Source of the DNA: Halocaridina rubra
Lineage: Eukaryota > Arthropoda > Malacostraca > Decapoda > Atyidae
DNA: 64,000 bases
NCBI GenBank assembly: GCA_037179515.1
Contig: JAXCGZ010021013.1
Coordinates: 1 to 64,000, forward strand
Direction: 5' to 3'
A program made the position numbers and the translations under genes. How positions within the stretch are numbered: position 1 is the stretch's first letter; each line of letters starts with the position of its first letter. The notes beneath the pieces are model-generated. The model worked only from the letters and a program-made list of their open reading frames with translations, ran no database searches and was not told where the DNA came from. Positions 43,401 through 58,509 of this stretch are shown here, piece by piece.

Positions 43401-46400
43401 TGATAAGTTAACAAAATTCCAAATCCATATTCCCTGCATGTATCATGAGGTGACTAAAAGAGATAAGGCAGTGGACGGATGATAATCCATTCCACTCCAT
43501 GTTTTCTTTCTTGCTAGGAAAAAAGCAAACTCTTCTGTCATTGATATCCCAGACTGAAAAGTGAAAGGAATTGCCAACTTTCGATATTTTTTTTCAATAT
43601 TTGATGACTCCTATGATAGACAGGTATGGGAGGGTGATATCTGTTTAGCTTTATTCACAGACTATGACACGAAAAACATGCGGAAGTAGAAGACTTTCCC
43701 CTCTACCAACAGGGTACATATATTAATTCATCAAGAGTTACAGTAATCAAAGCTTTAAGTAAACACACCTTAGCCATGTGGCCGTGAAACCTGAGATTTG
43801 TGTTACACGTGAGGGATAACATTTCACGTGACTTCGGTCCAACAACACTAAACACTGTGTACATGGAGGTGACGTCAGATACGGATACACAGGCATCTGC
43901 CGTAATCTGCCGTCTCATCCAGTCCATAATGCGGGTTTGTTGAGTGGTTGGGGCTAGCATTAAGAAACTGCAATGATCAGAAGAGAGAATTAAGGAATAA
44001 GTATTAGTGAATTCTTAACAATAAGTCTGAATACAGATATAGTATGAAAGTTGCATTAGAGAAACAAATGGAAAATTGTTAAACACTAATTAGGTATCTG
44101 AAATCAGCTGTTGTCCTTATTAAAGAACAACATGAGATGACCAGGCAAGGTAACAAAATTGACAAGTACTTAAAGACTTCTTCCTTTTGTTTTTAATGAA
44201 CCTTCCTTAAACCTTGAACAGTATAAATATGAACATATTAATATAATGTTATTGAGCTTCTTTTCTTCTAATGTAGAAAATTTTTGTTTACAGATCCGAA
44301 AACCCTGAAACAAAGAGTTTTCTTGATGCATGTGATAGCAACAGTGAAACCTGTTGTAAAAATTCCAGCCTACGATGTAATGGGTCAAGGTGGACCCGTG
44401 TGAGGAGTGAAATCACTTAAATTATTCACAGATAGCCAAGGAAGGCATAAGACACCTACAGTCTAATAAGAGAAGGTAATCCAATTGATTAAAGACATCC
44501 AATCTAATAAAACGATTCTAATCTAATAGACTAGAGATACCTTATGAAATGGACTAAAGACACCTACAGCATAATTAAACGATGCTAATCCAAGGACAAA
44601 AGAGACCTACAGTCTAATAAAAGGATGTCTAAAGTTTAATAAAATAATGCTAATCCAATGGACTAAGAACACTTACACTCTAATATACCAATGCTAATCC
44701 AATGGACTTAAAACACCTACAGTCTAGTAAAACAATGCTAATCCTATGGTCTACCATCAAGTCAACACACATGGAAAATTTATATAAAGATTATTCCACA
44801 GAAATAATTTTTGCCAAATTCTAATCATATTCTGTACACCAAAATTCACTTTCTACTTAACTCCACGATTACTCAGTGTTTTACTTTTTATGTCACTATA
44901 AATCCTTATTATGGGGACATAATAAACAGAACCTAGAAAACTACGGCTAGATGCCCTTCCTAGCGCCCCACACTGGGCCCAATCCTAGATTTGTCAACTT
45001 TAGAGTATTCTAACCATTCAGCTGTGATCCCCATCATGATTACTCAAATTGTACACACTGAATATCACAAGGTGAAATTATCCAATACCTCTGTGTGTGT
45101 GTAAAAAAAAAAAAAGAAAAATTACTTTATCACCTGCAAAGAATGGTCCCAAAAACCTAACACATTACCTGTTATCGGTTCTCCTTATGAGAAGGCAATC
45201 ATTCTCATACCCTCCTCTCTCATTCTGCATGCCCGTATGAATAACTCCACCCACAGGTGTGTTAACATCGTTACTACAGAGTTTCTGCATGTATTCCACA
45301 ACTTGATTCCCTGCAGACTTCCATAAAAATAAACAAAGAATGTTATTTATTGAATAACTCATTTTTTGCATGATGAATGTATATATAGTGAAGAAATAAC
45401 ATTGACATGATTTTCAAGTAGGATAGTTTTAGAAAAATGTTCATAATTAAAACATTTTTTTTTCTATTTATCATGAAACTATATCCAGCTGTAGACAGAA
45501 AGATGGCCACAATATAATAAAAAAGGGAAGGAAAGTGAGGATTAGTCATCATATCTAGCTAATCCAAATCCTTAATTAACTGTTCTATGGCAAGCATAAA
45601 ATGTCCGGATTATGGAACTGGTAACACTTCAGGATCTTGTAATGAACAGTAACTCCAAGATGATCTAGGATTATTCCTATTTACAAGGCAAGTAGTCTAA
45701 CCTAACCTAACCAAACAAATTACAGGGTTATTTAATTTTACATGATATCCTGGGGGTTCCTCATCTTTACAAAATACACCCTTCCCTCCTCAATCCGTTT
45801 CAAACAGCTCTAACGACATGTACTGAATACAAGCGAAATCTCCATCGCCCAACAAAATATTCGTTTTTGGTAGTTCTTTCTCTATCTTCAAAGGTTAACT
45901 GTAGAACTATTCTTACTTATTTTCAAATAAAAACTTTCCCAGGCATGACTATAAAGGACTACAACTCATTACCTCCATTTTTAAAGAAAAGACGATTTAG
46001 CATTGTTGCAACTGGTGAAAATTATTAGAAAAATAATTCAGAAGTATAAATATGCATTCATTAAAAAGACACAATATCTATTTATCCATCTATCTATATA
46101 TAAAAGCCATTATCCCCCTTATATAGGATGTGGCTGAGTCAAAGCATGAAACTAGACTCTTTCTGGAGGGAAAATACAGAGGAGGGGATTCCCAGTCCCC
46201 TCACTCTGCCCCATTTAGTTGACTTTTACAACACAACAGGAGAACACGGAGGTGGAATTCTAGGCCCAACCATGACACTTTAAGAAAGCCTTAAATCACC
46301 CAAATTTTAAGATGAAAGTGATATTCGCTTAACAAAATATACAAGTACAAGTATATACATAGAGTATATACTGTACTGTATAAAGTTATTAGTTAAGTAT

Positions 46401-49400
46401 AAATTCCATGCAAAAGTAAAAATAAGCAAAACGGTATAAAAGCAATGTATGCAAAGCAGCATTTGCATTGAGCCAGAGAAAAATATAGCAAATAAATTAA
46501 AAAAAATTAATCACACAATTACAAAAAAATATACACAATAATAAGCAAAATTTCTATCCTTAATTTTAAATCCTTTCATAGTGATACTGCTATCTCTATT
46601 ACAAAGACAAAATACTGAGAAATAAATATATAGAATATTAATATGTCGTCTTCATGACAAGAAGACAAAAATGTGAAGATTAATCCACGTTTTGAAAGGT
46701 ATAAAAGAAAAAAAAAAAGTCCTCAAAATTTTCGTTCTCCACTGGGCCTCAATAGGAGGCCCAGAGGAGGGTGAAAATTTTGTGCACTTTTTATTTTATT
46801 TTTTTTCCTTGCAAAGTGTGGATTTAATCTCTATAAAATAAAAAAGATACCTATGAATATGCTAGATTCAGAAACCAGAAATAAAGGTACATGTGCACAT
46901 ATCAAACTCACTCAGAGGATACAAAAAGGAAATTGGGATTTAATATTTCTTTCCGTAGAACAGAATGAAGTCTAGAAGTCTAAGTTCTTTTATTATGGTT
47001 GAGGTCATCATGAATACTATGTGAAAGAAGTCATCACTTACAAAAACAAAAAATATACTCATTATATGTAAGTCTAATATGTATTTAAGGAGCTGTTGGA
47101 CCTCACAGCAGTAGATGATTGTTTATTTGCTCTGTGGATGACCCAAGTAGGGTAGTAGAGGAATTGTGGCAGACCTATAGCACCAAGAAGCTAAGAGGAA
47201 TTATCAAGGTATATTAGCTTTTGGTGAGTGTATGTGCCTTGATTCGGCCATCCACCTTACAAAGGGATTATGACCACAGTGTATGTATGTAAGCAAGTAT
47301 GTAACTACTTTGCACAATTTATTCCCAACCTTCTGTATACTGTACTTTAAATAATGCCTAGATTACTGTCATGTACTTATACTTTACCTAATGCAATTTA
47401 AATTCTATATAAACACATTATAATTATTGAGGGAAAAATTTTCTGAATTTTTTTTTTTAAATATTTTCTGACCTCGTATGTTGAAAACTGCACTATTTAA
47501 AACCATGTAAACTGTGGGCCTACTGTATGTGCCATGTGTCTGCGAATTTCAAAGGATTCAAAAAGGATATTAAACAAGACAGTCATCTTTTTTTTTCTTT
47601 AACTCTAAAAGCTTACCTTAGATCTATAAAAAATATCTGCAGTACTCTGCAAGCGAAATTAACAATTAAAAAACAAGCCAATCAAAGAACAACAAAATAG
47701 CTACTAAAAGAAAAAAGAAAAAAAAATATTTTTTACACACACACACATATATATACAGTATACATAATACTAAGACACTGGCATCTATTACCACAACACC
47801 ACAAAACACGAAGTTTTTACAGGTTTAATATGATAACTAATAGTAACATCCCTTTATTTTCACCTGGGCAAATGTGACCATTATACATTATTCCAGATAT
47901 GTGAAAGCTAAGAATAACACAAAACTACACAAGTTTCAAGAGATATGTGCGCATATCTGTGTACAAGTGTATGTGCATGAGTTCAGGTATTCTGCAACTT
48001 CACAAGCAGCATTTGTAATGCTTTAAACTCAGGAACGAAACCGCTTTGTGATGGTTCATATATGCCACATTATTCATATTCAACGATTTAAAGTATCAAT
48101 TCATTAACCTCTGTCCATAATGATGTGATCGAACTCCTTTCCACTATGGGCAAGGATGGAGCCCTCTTGTGGAAGTCTTTGGTTTTGACAAGTACAACTG
48201 CTACCCTGAGTGAATACCCTTTCTAAACTCAGACCGTGGCGGACCTCCGACCACGACCTGACGAATCAAAGCCACAAGCGTTAACAGTTGGCAACAGTGG
48301 AGGAGAATTAAATGTGTGTGCTGGTCAGGCCGGTTGGGAGAAAGGTAAAAATTCAGAGTAGAGAGGCACAGTGATACCCTTTGAAAATTTGAGTGAGTAA
48401 ATATACAATCTACTCTGTATCTGTATTTTTCCCTTCTGTATCCTTCTGTCTCATATCCAAAAAAATATCAATAATCAATACACAGAGATCGAAGTTATAA
48501 AAGGCAATGAAACGTTATTTATATTTACGAACGATATATTTTGCTAATCCCTTATTAAAAGGAAAGGCATAGCTTGCATATGAAAAAATATGTTATCAAA
48601 GAAAAGTGTGAGTGCTTCATTTGCTCTCAACACAAAGCAGTGATAGTAAAAGATAACATTAAACCCAGCAATATTTTATTTGAAGTGATCAAGTAAACAA
48701 TTTTATTGTCAGAAATTTAGATTTGTGCTATTTCATCAATAGCAGTGATAGGAAAAAGAGAGAATGGCACAGATACCAATATGACAGGCGACAGAGGTAG
48801 TGGAGCCGGCTCATCAAAAACAGTGACCCGTATAAGGATGGACTCAAAGCTGATGATGAAATAGACGAAATGATATGAAAAAGCTGTGATTAAACCCAGT
48901 AATAACTCATTTTTCTGAGTGACTGAAAGCATTTGCGTTTTACAAATCTGGTTCAGTAATGTTCATTATAGAATATTCTTTGTTCACCAATATGAAATTA
49001 ATTTCTTTTAAATAAGAGACTACTGCATACACAATATTCAATCCTGTTAAGAGTACATTTACATATGAGATTTTAAAAGTGAAAATCTTGTAACTATATC
49101 AAAATCTGCATTAGACTTAAAAAAATTTATATATTATTTTTTTTAAGTAATACTGTACTGTATCTAATGCCTTTAGTCAAACACTCAGGCACTGAAAACT
49201 TGGCAAAGTCTCAACATATCTTCACAACCAAATGGCAAGTTTGATGGTTTTGTGTAAAATTGGTTCAATTCGTTTACCGACCACAAATCACAGTTAAAAA
49301 AGCTTTCCATCTGGTATAATGATGATGAGAAATCTTTGCCAAGTTAGTTTGGACAGACTAATATTCTAAGCTAAAGCCCACAAGTGCACTGCTAAGAAGG

Positions 49401-51389
49401 CATTACTAGAGCTAAAACTTAAATTTTGTTTACCTTCGATTCGTCAGCATCAAACTGCTTGTTTCTATCAAATCCAACAGACTTTGAAAGAAAGATGTGA
49501 TTAGTTTTTTTAGTTTCAGAGTTTTGAAAGAAAGTAAATGTGAATTTTCTGATTTTCAGGAATTTTAGAAGAAAATAAACGTCATTAGTTTTCGAGTTCC
49601 GGAATTTTGAAAGGATATAAAAGTGATTAGTTTATGAGTCTTAGGAATTTGAGAGAAAATAGAAGGAAAATAAACGTGATTAGATTTGGATATTCAGGAA
49701 TTTTGAGAGAAAATAAACATAAAGTCTGTGTTTCCGGAATTTTGAGAAAAAAAATTAGTTCTTGAGTTTCCGGAATTTTGCGAGAAAATAAACAAGATTA
49801 CTCTTTAATTTTGAAAGGAAATAGAAGTTATCATTTTCTGAGTTTTAGGATTTCAGGAAAGGAAGAAACACGAATACTTCTTGAATTTCAGGAATTTCCG
49901 AGTATGCAAAAAGTAGTCTAAATTTGTTCCTTCACCCTCTCCTCAATCTTAAACTTTATCAGTGTTTTACTCTGAATACACGAATGGTTATGAAATGGAA
50001 TGATATAGCGAAATTAAAATTTATGGCACATCAAGTTCATTTTTCTTATTTCAGACACTATTCTGAATGAGGAAACAGCTACACCTAAATCAAAGGTAAG
50101 TCTCTTCTACATACTGTATTCTGTAAAAGATTAGTTGTTGTTACTTGCCATTTATCACTTTAAATCTACATTTGCATGTGGGTGAATGCAGACAGGTTAG
50201 AGCTGTGAAATTAGGGCTGGATAACCTTTATAGCCACAAAAGTAAGCTCATATACGGGTTTGTCACTTCCCAAGGGATTGCTCTAGCCACTGCATTACCG
50301 CAATCCCATTCAGTAAAATATTTGAATATTTAAAAACTTTGATTTGCTTTAACCAAAACTACTATAAACCACGAGCACTTTCTCATAAATTTAAATACTA
50401 TGTAGATTATGATAAGAGCTTCAAGTTGACAGTCTTACCGTAATTTCAATCTTGGTGAATGAGGACAGATCGATGATGCCCACTCTCTCCCGGCACGCCT
50501 GGTACTCCTCTCGAACAAAGTCAAAGAAGGCAGGTTTTCGGAAAGTGCCATCTGGGATCTGGGTTGGCGGCTCACCCTCTGCCAGGCAAAATATAAACTT
50601 ACCGTCACAAATACCAAATTAAATGGATATGCAATGACTAGCAACAGTCTTTTTAAATTTATGTGTCACTATATGTCCCAACTATGGGGATGGCCACAGA
50701 CAGGTTGGAGCTTAGGGAATTAAAGCTGGATGCCCTTTATAATACTCCATGATCCCCAATAGTGAGAGAAAATAAATTCACAATCATGTCAAGAGACATT
50801 CAAAAGTCTGTCCCAGAGACTACATACAAATATCTACAAATGAGGCCTTTATCATACTTTTGTGGGTAGAGTCAAAGTACAGTGGTCGCTCGAATCCCAT
50901 ACGTGTGCCAAACACGGCTCCTCGAGATTCTTGCTCACTGTAAATGGGAGAACAACGAAGTTTTCGCGCTAGACGATACTCACATTGTCCTGGGTAGAGA
51001 ATTTCATAATGCCTGCAGAAAAACAAACACATAATAATAATAAGAAATTACTAATTTTTATGAGTGCATTTTCTGTGGTTGTTGGGCCTAACAGTAGAAG
51101 ATCCTAGCTCACTTACTCTGAGGTTGATCCAAGCAGGGAATTGTGGCTACCCTTTATCCCTAAGGCTAAAAGTAGTGACCGTGGTATGTTTGACATCTGG
51201 TGAATGTATGTCTCTGATTCGCCCACTTCATCATAAAATATCAAGCAACAAGTCACCCATCAGTTGCAGAATAATAATAATAAGAATAATAATAATAATA
51301 AATAATAATAATAAACTAAATCAGCTATGAAAATTGACAATATGTTTAACATAAAAATCTACCTTTCATCAATTTCTTGCATTCTTTGC

Positions 51390-51458
<69 letters not shown>

Positions 51459-54400
51459 TGTTATTATAATACAGTAATAATAATAAAAACAAATATAGTA
51501 ACAATAATTATGCAAAATCGACTATGAAAACTGACAACTCATCTCGCATTCAAATTTACCTTCCAACTACTTCTCGCGTTCTCTCCTTCAGGTATCTCCT
51601 GTTATTGTGCAAATCTATGAAGCGTCTAACATCGAAAGCCAGCATTTCCTTGACAGGAGCTCCATACATAATCCACTCTGATATTGCTAAGCCGGCCCCT
51701 CCGGCACCTTGTAAACTATTTCCGTTCATACCAACGGCTACAAAATAGTTATCAATCTGGAAGCCAAAATATCAGTTATCAGGAAACGGTGTTACATAGG
51801 TAGGGACCACAGTATTACAGTGGTTACAGTGTTCGACTCAAGAAGTGATAAATCTGTGCTCGAGCATACTGCAAGGCATTAGGAACGGTATCCAGCCTTA
51901 ATTCTCCAGCACCAAATTGTCTGTGTCCACCCCCATTCAAATGGGAACTAATTGCCACACATAAAACTCCATTATATTTCCATACAGAACAAGGTTAATA
52001 ATTATCTGAAACCATATTTATTACAATCCTTTTACTGCAAGAGCATAAATATATTTTCAATGCCCTTGTTGCAAATTTATGAGATTTTTTATATCTGACT
52101 TAAATCATCGCATTCCAAAAAAATTTTATATAATAATATTTTTACATTCCAAGACTATTTGATAGCTTTCATTAGAGGTCCAGACTTAAATATGAAGAGA
52201 TATACAGAGTAAAACAGACAAACAGTTGGTAAGACAGATTAAGAGACTGACATACAAAGACCCACATATGACAAACGATAAAAAGACAGATAAACAGATC
52301 GATAGACAGAGAAAGATCAAAGCAGTGATTAAAATATATGGACAAATACATGGTAAGACACAATTTAAGAAACAGACTTGACAGAAGATATAAAGACAAA
52401 CAGCTCGATAGAGAGAAAGATAAGCAGCCAGACAAAAAAATTTTTACCTCTGGTGTTTCCCCAAGTATCCACTTGCCATCAGGAGTAAAGTTATCTGGGG
52501 CGTTTACCAAAGGCTGGTACTGCACTTCTTTCAGCAGTGGCAGACGATGTTCTGCTGCTAGCCTAATTGGTCCTGTATATGAATAACTCCTTTACAATCT
52601 AAATGTATATTAATGGGGACTGTGGTAGTGCAGTAGTTAGACCATTCACAAAGCTGTGATACAGCCCAGTGCAAGGCATTGGGAAGGGCATCCAGCCTTA
52701 ATTCCCAAGCTCCAACCTGCCTGTTTACACCCACATAACGGGGAAGAATACTGACAAAAAACCGGCAAACAGTATGTTGCTCAGTGCCGTATCTGCATGA
52801 ACATTACTATTACTACTACATAAAAAAATAAATAAGTAGGTTGGAAGGAAGGTAGACTCAACTTTAATAAAATATATGATTGAAAGACTTCAATATACAA
52901 TGACCATCTTTGTCTTCTGTACAAACAGCTTCAAAGAGAGAAAAGATTTGAAGGAAGGAACAGTCAACCCTCTGTTCCAGTTGTTATTATTGCTGCTGTT
53001 GTTCCCCAATTTGCATGGCTGAACAGCCCAGAATTCCTGAGTAAAGCCAAGGCTGATCTCATGCCTGCTGGCTAGTACAGTGGTAACGCGCTGGCTTCGC
53101 ATTCACGAGGTCGAAAGATCGGTTCCCGTCCAAGACCAAGAGTTTAAGCTGTTTCCTGGCAGGAACTGCTGTGGTTGGGCACCACAGTGGGGGGTTGGGG
53201 CTTGCCCCGGCTGACGAATACCCATTGTATTGTAATAAAATAAAGGTTTACATGCTGTCCAAGAGCTTTCAGATATTGTATATTGTGTTTTTGGCCATTG
53301 TTGTGGTGCACAGTGCAGTCTTCCATAATGAGTTTGATTGAATGAGGTGATATGAAGCACTCTGAACAGGCATCATTGACTAAGTAGTCAAGTCTGTTAC
53401 AATAGCCCAGAGGGGTTGGGTGGTGCCCACATCACAGCCTGGGCAAAGAAGATATGATCTCTTTCCCCTTATAACTACAGACATCCCTTGAGTTGCTTAC
53501 TAAAGCTATAGGAATTCATAAGTGGTATTCCTCTTCCTCAATAAACATGGATAAGAATCATACCCTCATGTTCTGTGACATATTATACTACTAAAATATA
53601 TATACACACATCCCTTCTCTTCAGCCATATGCACAGGGAATCCAGAGGATATTCTCCTTCTCCCCCCACAACCACAGATAGAAATCATACTTCTACTAGA
53701 AGAATATGTTCCATGACATATTTGGTCACTAAAATGTATATTCTTACACCAAATCTAATAAAAAAAAAATATGATTGTATGAGATTTACTAATGCTGAAA
53801 ACACAGACCATACACATATTTTGTTGAAAAATCATATACAGAGGGTCCTCAACTTACATCAGAGTTTTGTTCTTGAAATGTGATGTAACTCGAATTTCGG
53901 TGTAAGTCGGAGCATACCTAAATAAGTACCTATGCTAGAAAAGTTTCTTCCGCTTCCATAAATTTTACTATCTCTGATTTCACTTCCATGGTGATGACTT
54001 TCCTATTCTTCGAAGCACTGCCATCAAAAGAATATGCTTTAGGCTTGGGAGACATAATACAAGCTAAGAATGATAAAAAAAGATGCAAAATAATTTATGA
54101 GAGATGCGTCATAACCATAAAACATCATACCTCACGGACAGTGCAAACCGAGGACCCCCTGTAATGATATAATCAGCAAAACAACTGATATAAATAAAAC
54201 AGAATTCTGTAATATATAATTCACCAACACATCCAAACACCAAGAATTTCGTCTGCATAAAACTGTTTTCAGTCTCATGTCAATTCAACAATACGTCAAA
54301 ACATCCAAAATTTAATTTACGTAAACAGTTTTTGACCTCTGGTCAAAAACACAGGAAAATTATTCTCTTTTTCCAAACAGAGATTAAATGCATTCACTTA

Positions 54401-57400
54401 CTAAACTGTTCATTATCTCCTTTCAAGGTGTCTCTCCAATTGCTAGGAATTCCATAGTCAAATGCCGGCTTCGCATGGCGATCAAAGCCTCCTATCACAA
54501 ATTCCTGGTTGCGTGTCAGACAAAATGTGTGAGAATCGTAATCGCGCACAACCGGGAGACCGTCCAGTGCTTCCATAACGCGGCTGAGGGAAACGAGAAG
54601 AGTGAGGAAGTTTTCAGTAATAATATACATTCATAGCGTGCATAATCTCTCTCCAGTCTGCTCGTTTGTTTACCTGTTATACGAGTAACTATTAAACCTC
54701 ATTGTGGGAGAAGACAGACAGACTGGAGTAATGCCCCACAGTGGGCTTTGTCACTACCAGTATCAAACATTTTAATCACTGCCCAACTACGAACCCCTAT
54801 AGATAAGCACCAATTATGAGCTAAAATTAATCAGGATTGAGTGTTGGAAATCATATGCTATGATTTGCATGTGAAAAACAAAACTGGAATGAAAATAAAG
54901 AGGGGAAATAATATAAAGAAAAGAGAGTGAGACAAAGATGAGGGTGGAAAATTTTGTAAAGAAAAGAAAATGAGACAGAGTGATGGGAATAAAGAATATA
55001 AGAAAAGAACAAGGAAAACCAAAGAACCATACTGTGTGACCAAAATATGGAAACTTTCTATGGAAAAGTAGTATAAAACATATAAATATATATTACAGCA
55101 TATTAACATAAATATATTCATTGGTTTCTGCTTAGATATATTAACCTATGCGTTCAAGCATATATAAACAAGAACTAGTTGTACTGTCTCTCATCGTAGC
55201 GTAGTGGTTAGAACAATCGAATCTGGAAGTGACAGACCCTGATGACGCCCACTGCAAGTCGTTAGGAAGAGCATCCAGCCTTACTTCTCCAGTTCCAGCC
55301 TGTCTGTCTCCACCCTCGTAATGGGGGTTAAAAGTCAAACATAAAATGGCAAACAACAATGATAACAACAATACCTTTTATTAATAGCACATTTTCTCCG
55401 AAAGGTGTGAGCAGGCAGGGCACAACCAAAGGAAGCAAAAAAGCTCGATATCAATATTCAAAATTTTCTTTGACCTTTCTAATCATAATTTGTTCACTGG
55501 AACACTTACATACTTATAAATCAAAAGAATTTTATTTTTATTTTTTTGCCGTTTTATGTCAAATTAGTCATTCAAAACGTGTGGAACAGACAGATTGGAG
55601 CTGAGGAATCAAGGTTGGATGCCCTTCCTATCACCCAGCAATGGGCTTATACAGGGGTCTGTCACTTCCCGAGACAAACGCTCTAACAGATGCACCCCAA
55701 CGGTACTTTACGAATTGTAATATTAAGTGATTGAATTTAGTGAAAGGTTCATCTCTGCACATATAAAATGGGATATAAAGAAGTACTTGATATGTACAGT
55801 AGTACAACTAATTATTTGATATGTACACTACTGCAACTAATTACTTGATATGGACAGGAGTACATTTAATTACTTGATAAGTAGTACTCACTGCGTGTGC
55901 AAATAAAAATGTTCCGCAGGGAACGCAGGTATCCGAACTTTTGGGGAGCTTCTTTCTCCCAAATTGCGAGACCACTGAAATGGAAACATTTATCATGAAC
56001 ATAATCATTAACAAAATTAATACATTAATAGATCTTCAAGTTGGTGTCACGTTCCGCTGAAGCAAGCGGAGTGGTCACAAATGTATGAATAGAACTGAGG
56101 TAACAAGGCTTCATTGTACCTTAGCAGTCCTCAATCCATTTATTTTATTTATTTATTTATTTTTTTTTTTGCTAAAGTAAATAATTTCCCACATGTTCAG
56201 ATCTCATGATATAAGAAAGGTAAAATGGTAAAGAAGACTATACAGTACTATCATTATTTTTCAAGATCCGTGTTTCACTATTAATCTCCACTTGAATGAA
56301 GGTGGACACAGAAAGGCTGCAGATGGGGAATTAATGCTGGATGCCCTTCCTAATGCCCGGCGGTGGGATCAGACATGAGTTAGTTACTTCCAAGTCGAAT
56401 GTTCTAACCACTGCACACCTAAGATAATAGCATCATAAGTACTTACCATCCCTGAAGCATTTACAAAATATTCACAGTGGATGGGTCCTTCCGACGTGAG
56501 CACCTGAGTGACACGAGGAACGATCTGTGAATGAGGAACTTCGTCGGTGATGATGCGTTCCACTCTACAACCTTCCATATATCTAGCACCTGAAACAAAA
56601 GAAAATAGAGGATAGCTCTTGGCATGACTGAAGGAGGGAACCAAGAATACCCACTCAATGTACCCCTGTGGGTCTTTGAAGTCAATTCAATGGGTCAGAG
56701 TGAAGAATACCTACTCTATGTACCCCAGCGTGTCATAAGAGTTAATTACATGGGTCAGAACGAGGAACTGAGAATCCCTTCCTTTGTGATTTCCTTCCAT
56801 GAACAGTCAAGCTTTTTTCTCTGACTCAGCCAACCCCTTTATAAGAGTGAATATGGCTTCTGTGCATAGATAATAACTGGGAAAATAAAGTTTATTTACA
56901 ATCTGTGTATCAAATACACTTTCCTTTATTATATATGACATTCATTATCGAAAGAGGGATAAACTTCATATATAACTAACTAGTAAGTGTTCTCATCATA
57001 GCAATAATGGATGCTATTTCAAGGTAGCTTCGAAATTCTACATATCACTAGTGCTTTTCATGTGTCACTCTACACTAAAATGTAATGATTTACCTTGCTT
57101 TTGTGATAAGGATGCCAGAGTGCAACAGACAGCATAGGGGTCGGCGACAGCATCATCAGGAACCCAGACTCCACCTTCCAGGTCAGCAGTGTGTAAGATG
57201 GGATGATATCTCTGGATTTCCCTGCGGTCTAGCCACTGTAAATGATATACAGTATACCTTTGCATATAATATATATCACTTTAAGCTATTGTCATCTCAG
57301 GGCCTAACCCTAACAAATTACTAAGACTTCGTTACCCTGACTATTCCATCTTCTTTATTGTTTATTGCTCTCTTATTTTTACTGTGGCCACTATGGATGA

Positions 57401-58076
57401 GTGGTGATGCTTGCAACTGTAATTTGTTAGGTTGAGGGTTCATGGTCCACCACAGTCTGAGGTTAGAAAGAGCATTCACTCAGGGTAATGGTCGCATTTA
57501 CCAAAACCAAAGCCTTTCACAAACGGCATCGTCCTAGCCGTTAGTAGAAAAGGGAGTCCGTGATGTAAATCAGATCATATCACATTTTCTTTTTTGCCTT
57601 GTTCTTAAGCTGCTACTTATTTTTCTCAAAGTTTGTTTAAAGGCACTCCTCTGGGGAAACAGTATACATAAGCTATTTTCAATATCAAACCTCCACTATT
57701 TAATTTGCACAGGTATGACACGAGATGCAAAAAGGAAGAATAAAGGTGCTGCAAAAGTTTAAGCTAGGCACAAATAAATTTTGCTTGAGCAGATTCAGAT
57801 GCTGTAATTTTAAAGCCTGAGTGGAATAATGCTAGTACTGTATTCCAATACTGAGTTGCATCTTTGTATATAACTTTCTTTTTTTTTCTCTCTCTCTCTT
57901 TTTCCTTTGCCTCGCCAATCTGATTCCCTTGTTTATGGTCATAGACCAGCCGGACTTCTTGGCAAGTGTGACCATTACCTTGAGTGAATGCCCTATCTAA
58001 CTTCAGACTGTGGAAGCCTCAAACTCACGACCTGAAAATCAAAGTTGCGAGCAATACCACTCAACCCAAGCTTAAG

Positions 58077-58158
<82 letters not shown>

Positions 58159-58165
58159 TAACAAC

Positions 58166-58210
<45 letters not shown>

Positions 58211-58419
58211 TATAATAATAATGTTGTTCCGGTTTTATGGCACGGACTCCCTTTTCTACCAAGGGCTAGGACAGTGCCTTCTTGCGAAGGACTTGTTTTG
58301 GCAGATGTAATCGTTACCCTGAGTGCATGCCCTTGCTAACCTCAGACCGTGACGGGGCGCGAACCCTCAACCTGATGCCTCAAAGTCGCAGACGCTACCG
58401 CTTGAGCTACGGTGACTAC

Positions 58420-58509
<90 letters not shown>

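Noticed and set aside
45650..45710. Interstitial telomere array
   Set aside because: CCTAACCTAACC occurs only two to three times per site and always inside the same MITE, so it is not a telomeric tract.
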